A DNA stretch of 7,137 bases, taken from the NCBI GenBank assembly GCA_017961385.1, contig JAGCXJ010000273.1, positions 1 through 7,137 of the forward strand. The letters run 5' to 3'. The notes under the pieces were generated by a model that was not told the DNA's origin, searched no databases, and worked only from the letters and a program-made list of their open reading frames with translations. Source of the DNA: Lachnospiraceae bacterium. Its GTDB lineage: Bacteria > Bacillota > Clostridia > Lachnospirales > Lachnospiraceae. Positions 6,891 to 7,137 of this stretch are shown here, one piece after another. Position 1 is the stretch's first letter, and the number at the start of each line of letters is the position of its first letter. A program made the position numbers and the translations under genes.

Positions 6891-7137
6891 ATGATAAACA
6901 TATTTGAGGTCGCTGAGACTAATGACATGATCGAAAAGGAAAACCTTGATGTCAGAACAATAACTCTTGGCATCAGCCTGCTCGATTGTATAGACAGTGA
7001 TGTAAGTAAACTAAATGAAAAAATATACAATAAGATATGCACGGTAGCAAAAGATCTTGTTAAAACAGGAGAGGAAATATCAAAAGAGTTTGGTATACCG
7101 ATAGTTAATAAGCGTATAAGTGTAACTCCTATTGGCC
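6891..7137 (+). CDS. PFL family protein (UPF0210/DUF711), N-terminal part (3' end outside window)
   Basis: The frame opens with ATG at 6891 and is still open at the window edge, giving 82 complete codons of a family whose members are about 450 residues long. The segment MINIFEVAETNDMIEKENLD, then VRTITLGISLLDC, LVKTGEEISKEFGIPIVNKR and ISVTPIG, matches the characteristic N-terminus of UPF0210. The 'PFL family' name reflects structural likeness to pyruvate formate-lyase type barrels; it does not show glycyl-radical chemistry, and no biochemical activity is established to my knowledge. The ribosome site AAGGA lies 11 bases upstream and is part of a small inverted repeat. The ACT-domain gene directly before it is the usual genomic partner. 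Family assignment is strong even though only the N-terminus is visible. Confidence 0.92.
   Translation, partial: MINIFEVAETNDMIEKENLDVRTITLGISLLDCIDSDVSKLNEKIYNKICTVAKDLVKTGEEISKEFGIPIVNKRISVTPIG

Noticed and set aside
1..7137. Mobile element, CRISPR array, toxin-antitoxin or defence system
   Set aside because: No transposase, integrase, direct repeat array or defence-type domain is visible; all supported genes are core housekeeping or conserved families in an ordinary operon layout.

Overview
The window reads as a core-genome segment of an AT-rich Gram-positive anaerobe of the Clostridia, most likely a Lachnospiraceae member (Butyrivibrio/Roseburia-like). I infer this from protein style, from the gene order (HC2 zinc-finger membrane protein, polA, coaE, FtsA-like ATPase, yycJ-type hydrolase, ACT-domain protein, PFL-family protein) and from base composition; no rRNA or other marker is present to confirm it.

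All supported genes lie on the plus strand and are packed almost without gaps. Positions 1-140 are the 3' end of an unrecognised gene. At 143-469 is a small membrane protein with an anti-sigma-type HC2 zinc finger. At 476-3106 is a complete DNA polymerase I. At about 3112-3726 (or from a GTG at 3103) is dephospho-CoA kinase. At 3713-5779 is a long FtsA-related actin-like ATPase with a C-terminal extension of about 295 residues. At 5779-6576 is a YycJ/WalJ-type metallo-beta-lactamase-fold hydrolase. At 6597-6869 is an ACT-domain protein, and from 6891 to the window end is the start of a UPF0210 (DUF711, 'PFL family') protein. The largest intergenic gap is 21 bases. Several junctions overlap: polA/coaE possibly by 4 bases, coaE/FtsA-like by 14, FtsA-like/yycJ by 1. 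I see no terminator, so at least the first six complete genes probably form one transcription unit that starts upstream of the window.

Functionally the unit mixes DNA repair and replication (PolA and a YycJ-type nuclease), coenzyme A synthesis (CoaE), a cell-shape or division-like ATPase, and a conserved ACT/PFL pair of unknown role. I find no mobile element, CRISPR array, tRNA, rRNA or phage gene, and no sign of a large undescribed system. The parts most worth a second look are the FtsA-like protein's extension, which appears to hold three tandem beta-grasp-like units; the orphan HC2 zinc-finger membrane protein with almost no extracytoplasmic part; and a perfect 6-bp inverted repeat that overlaps the ribosome binding site of the PFL-family gene.
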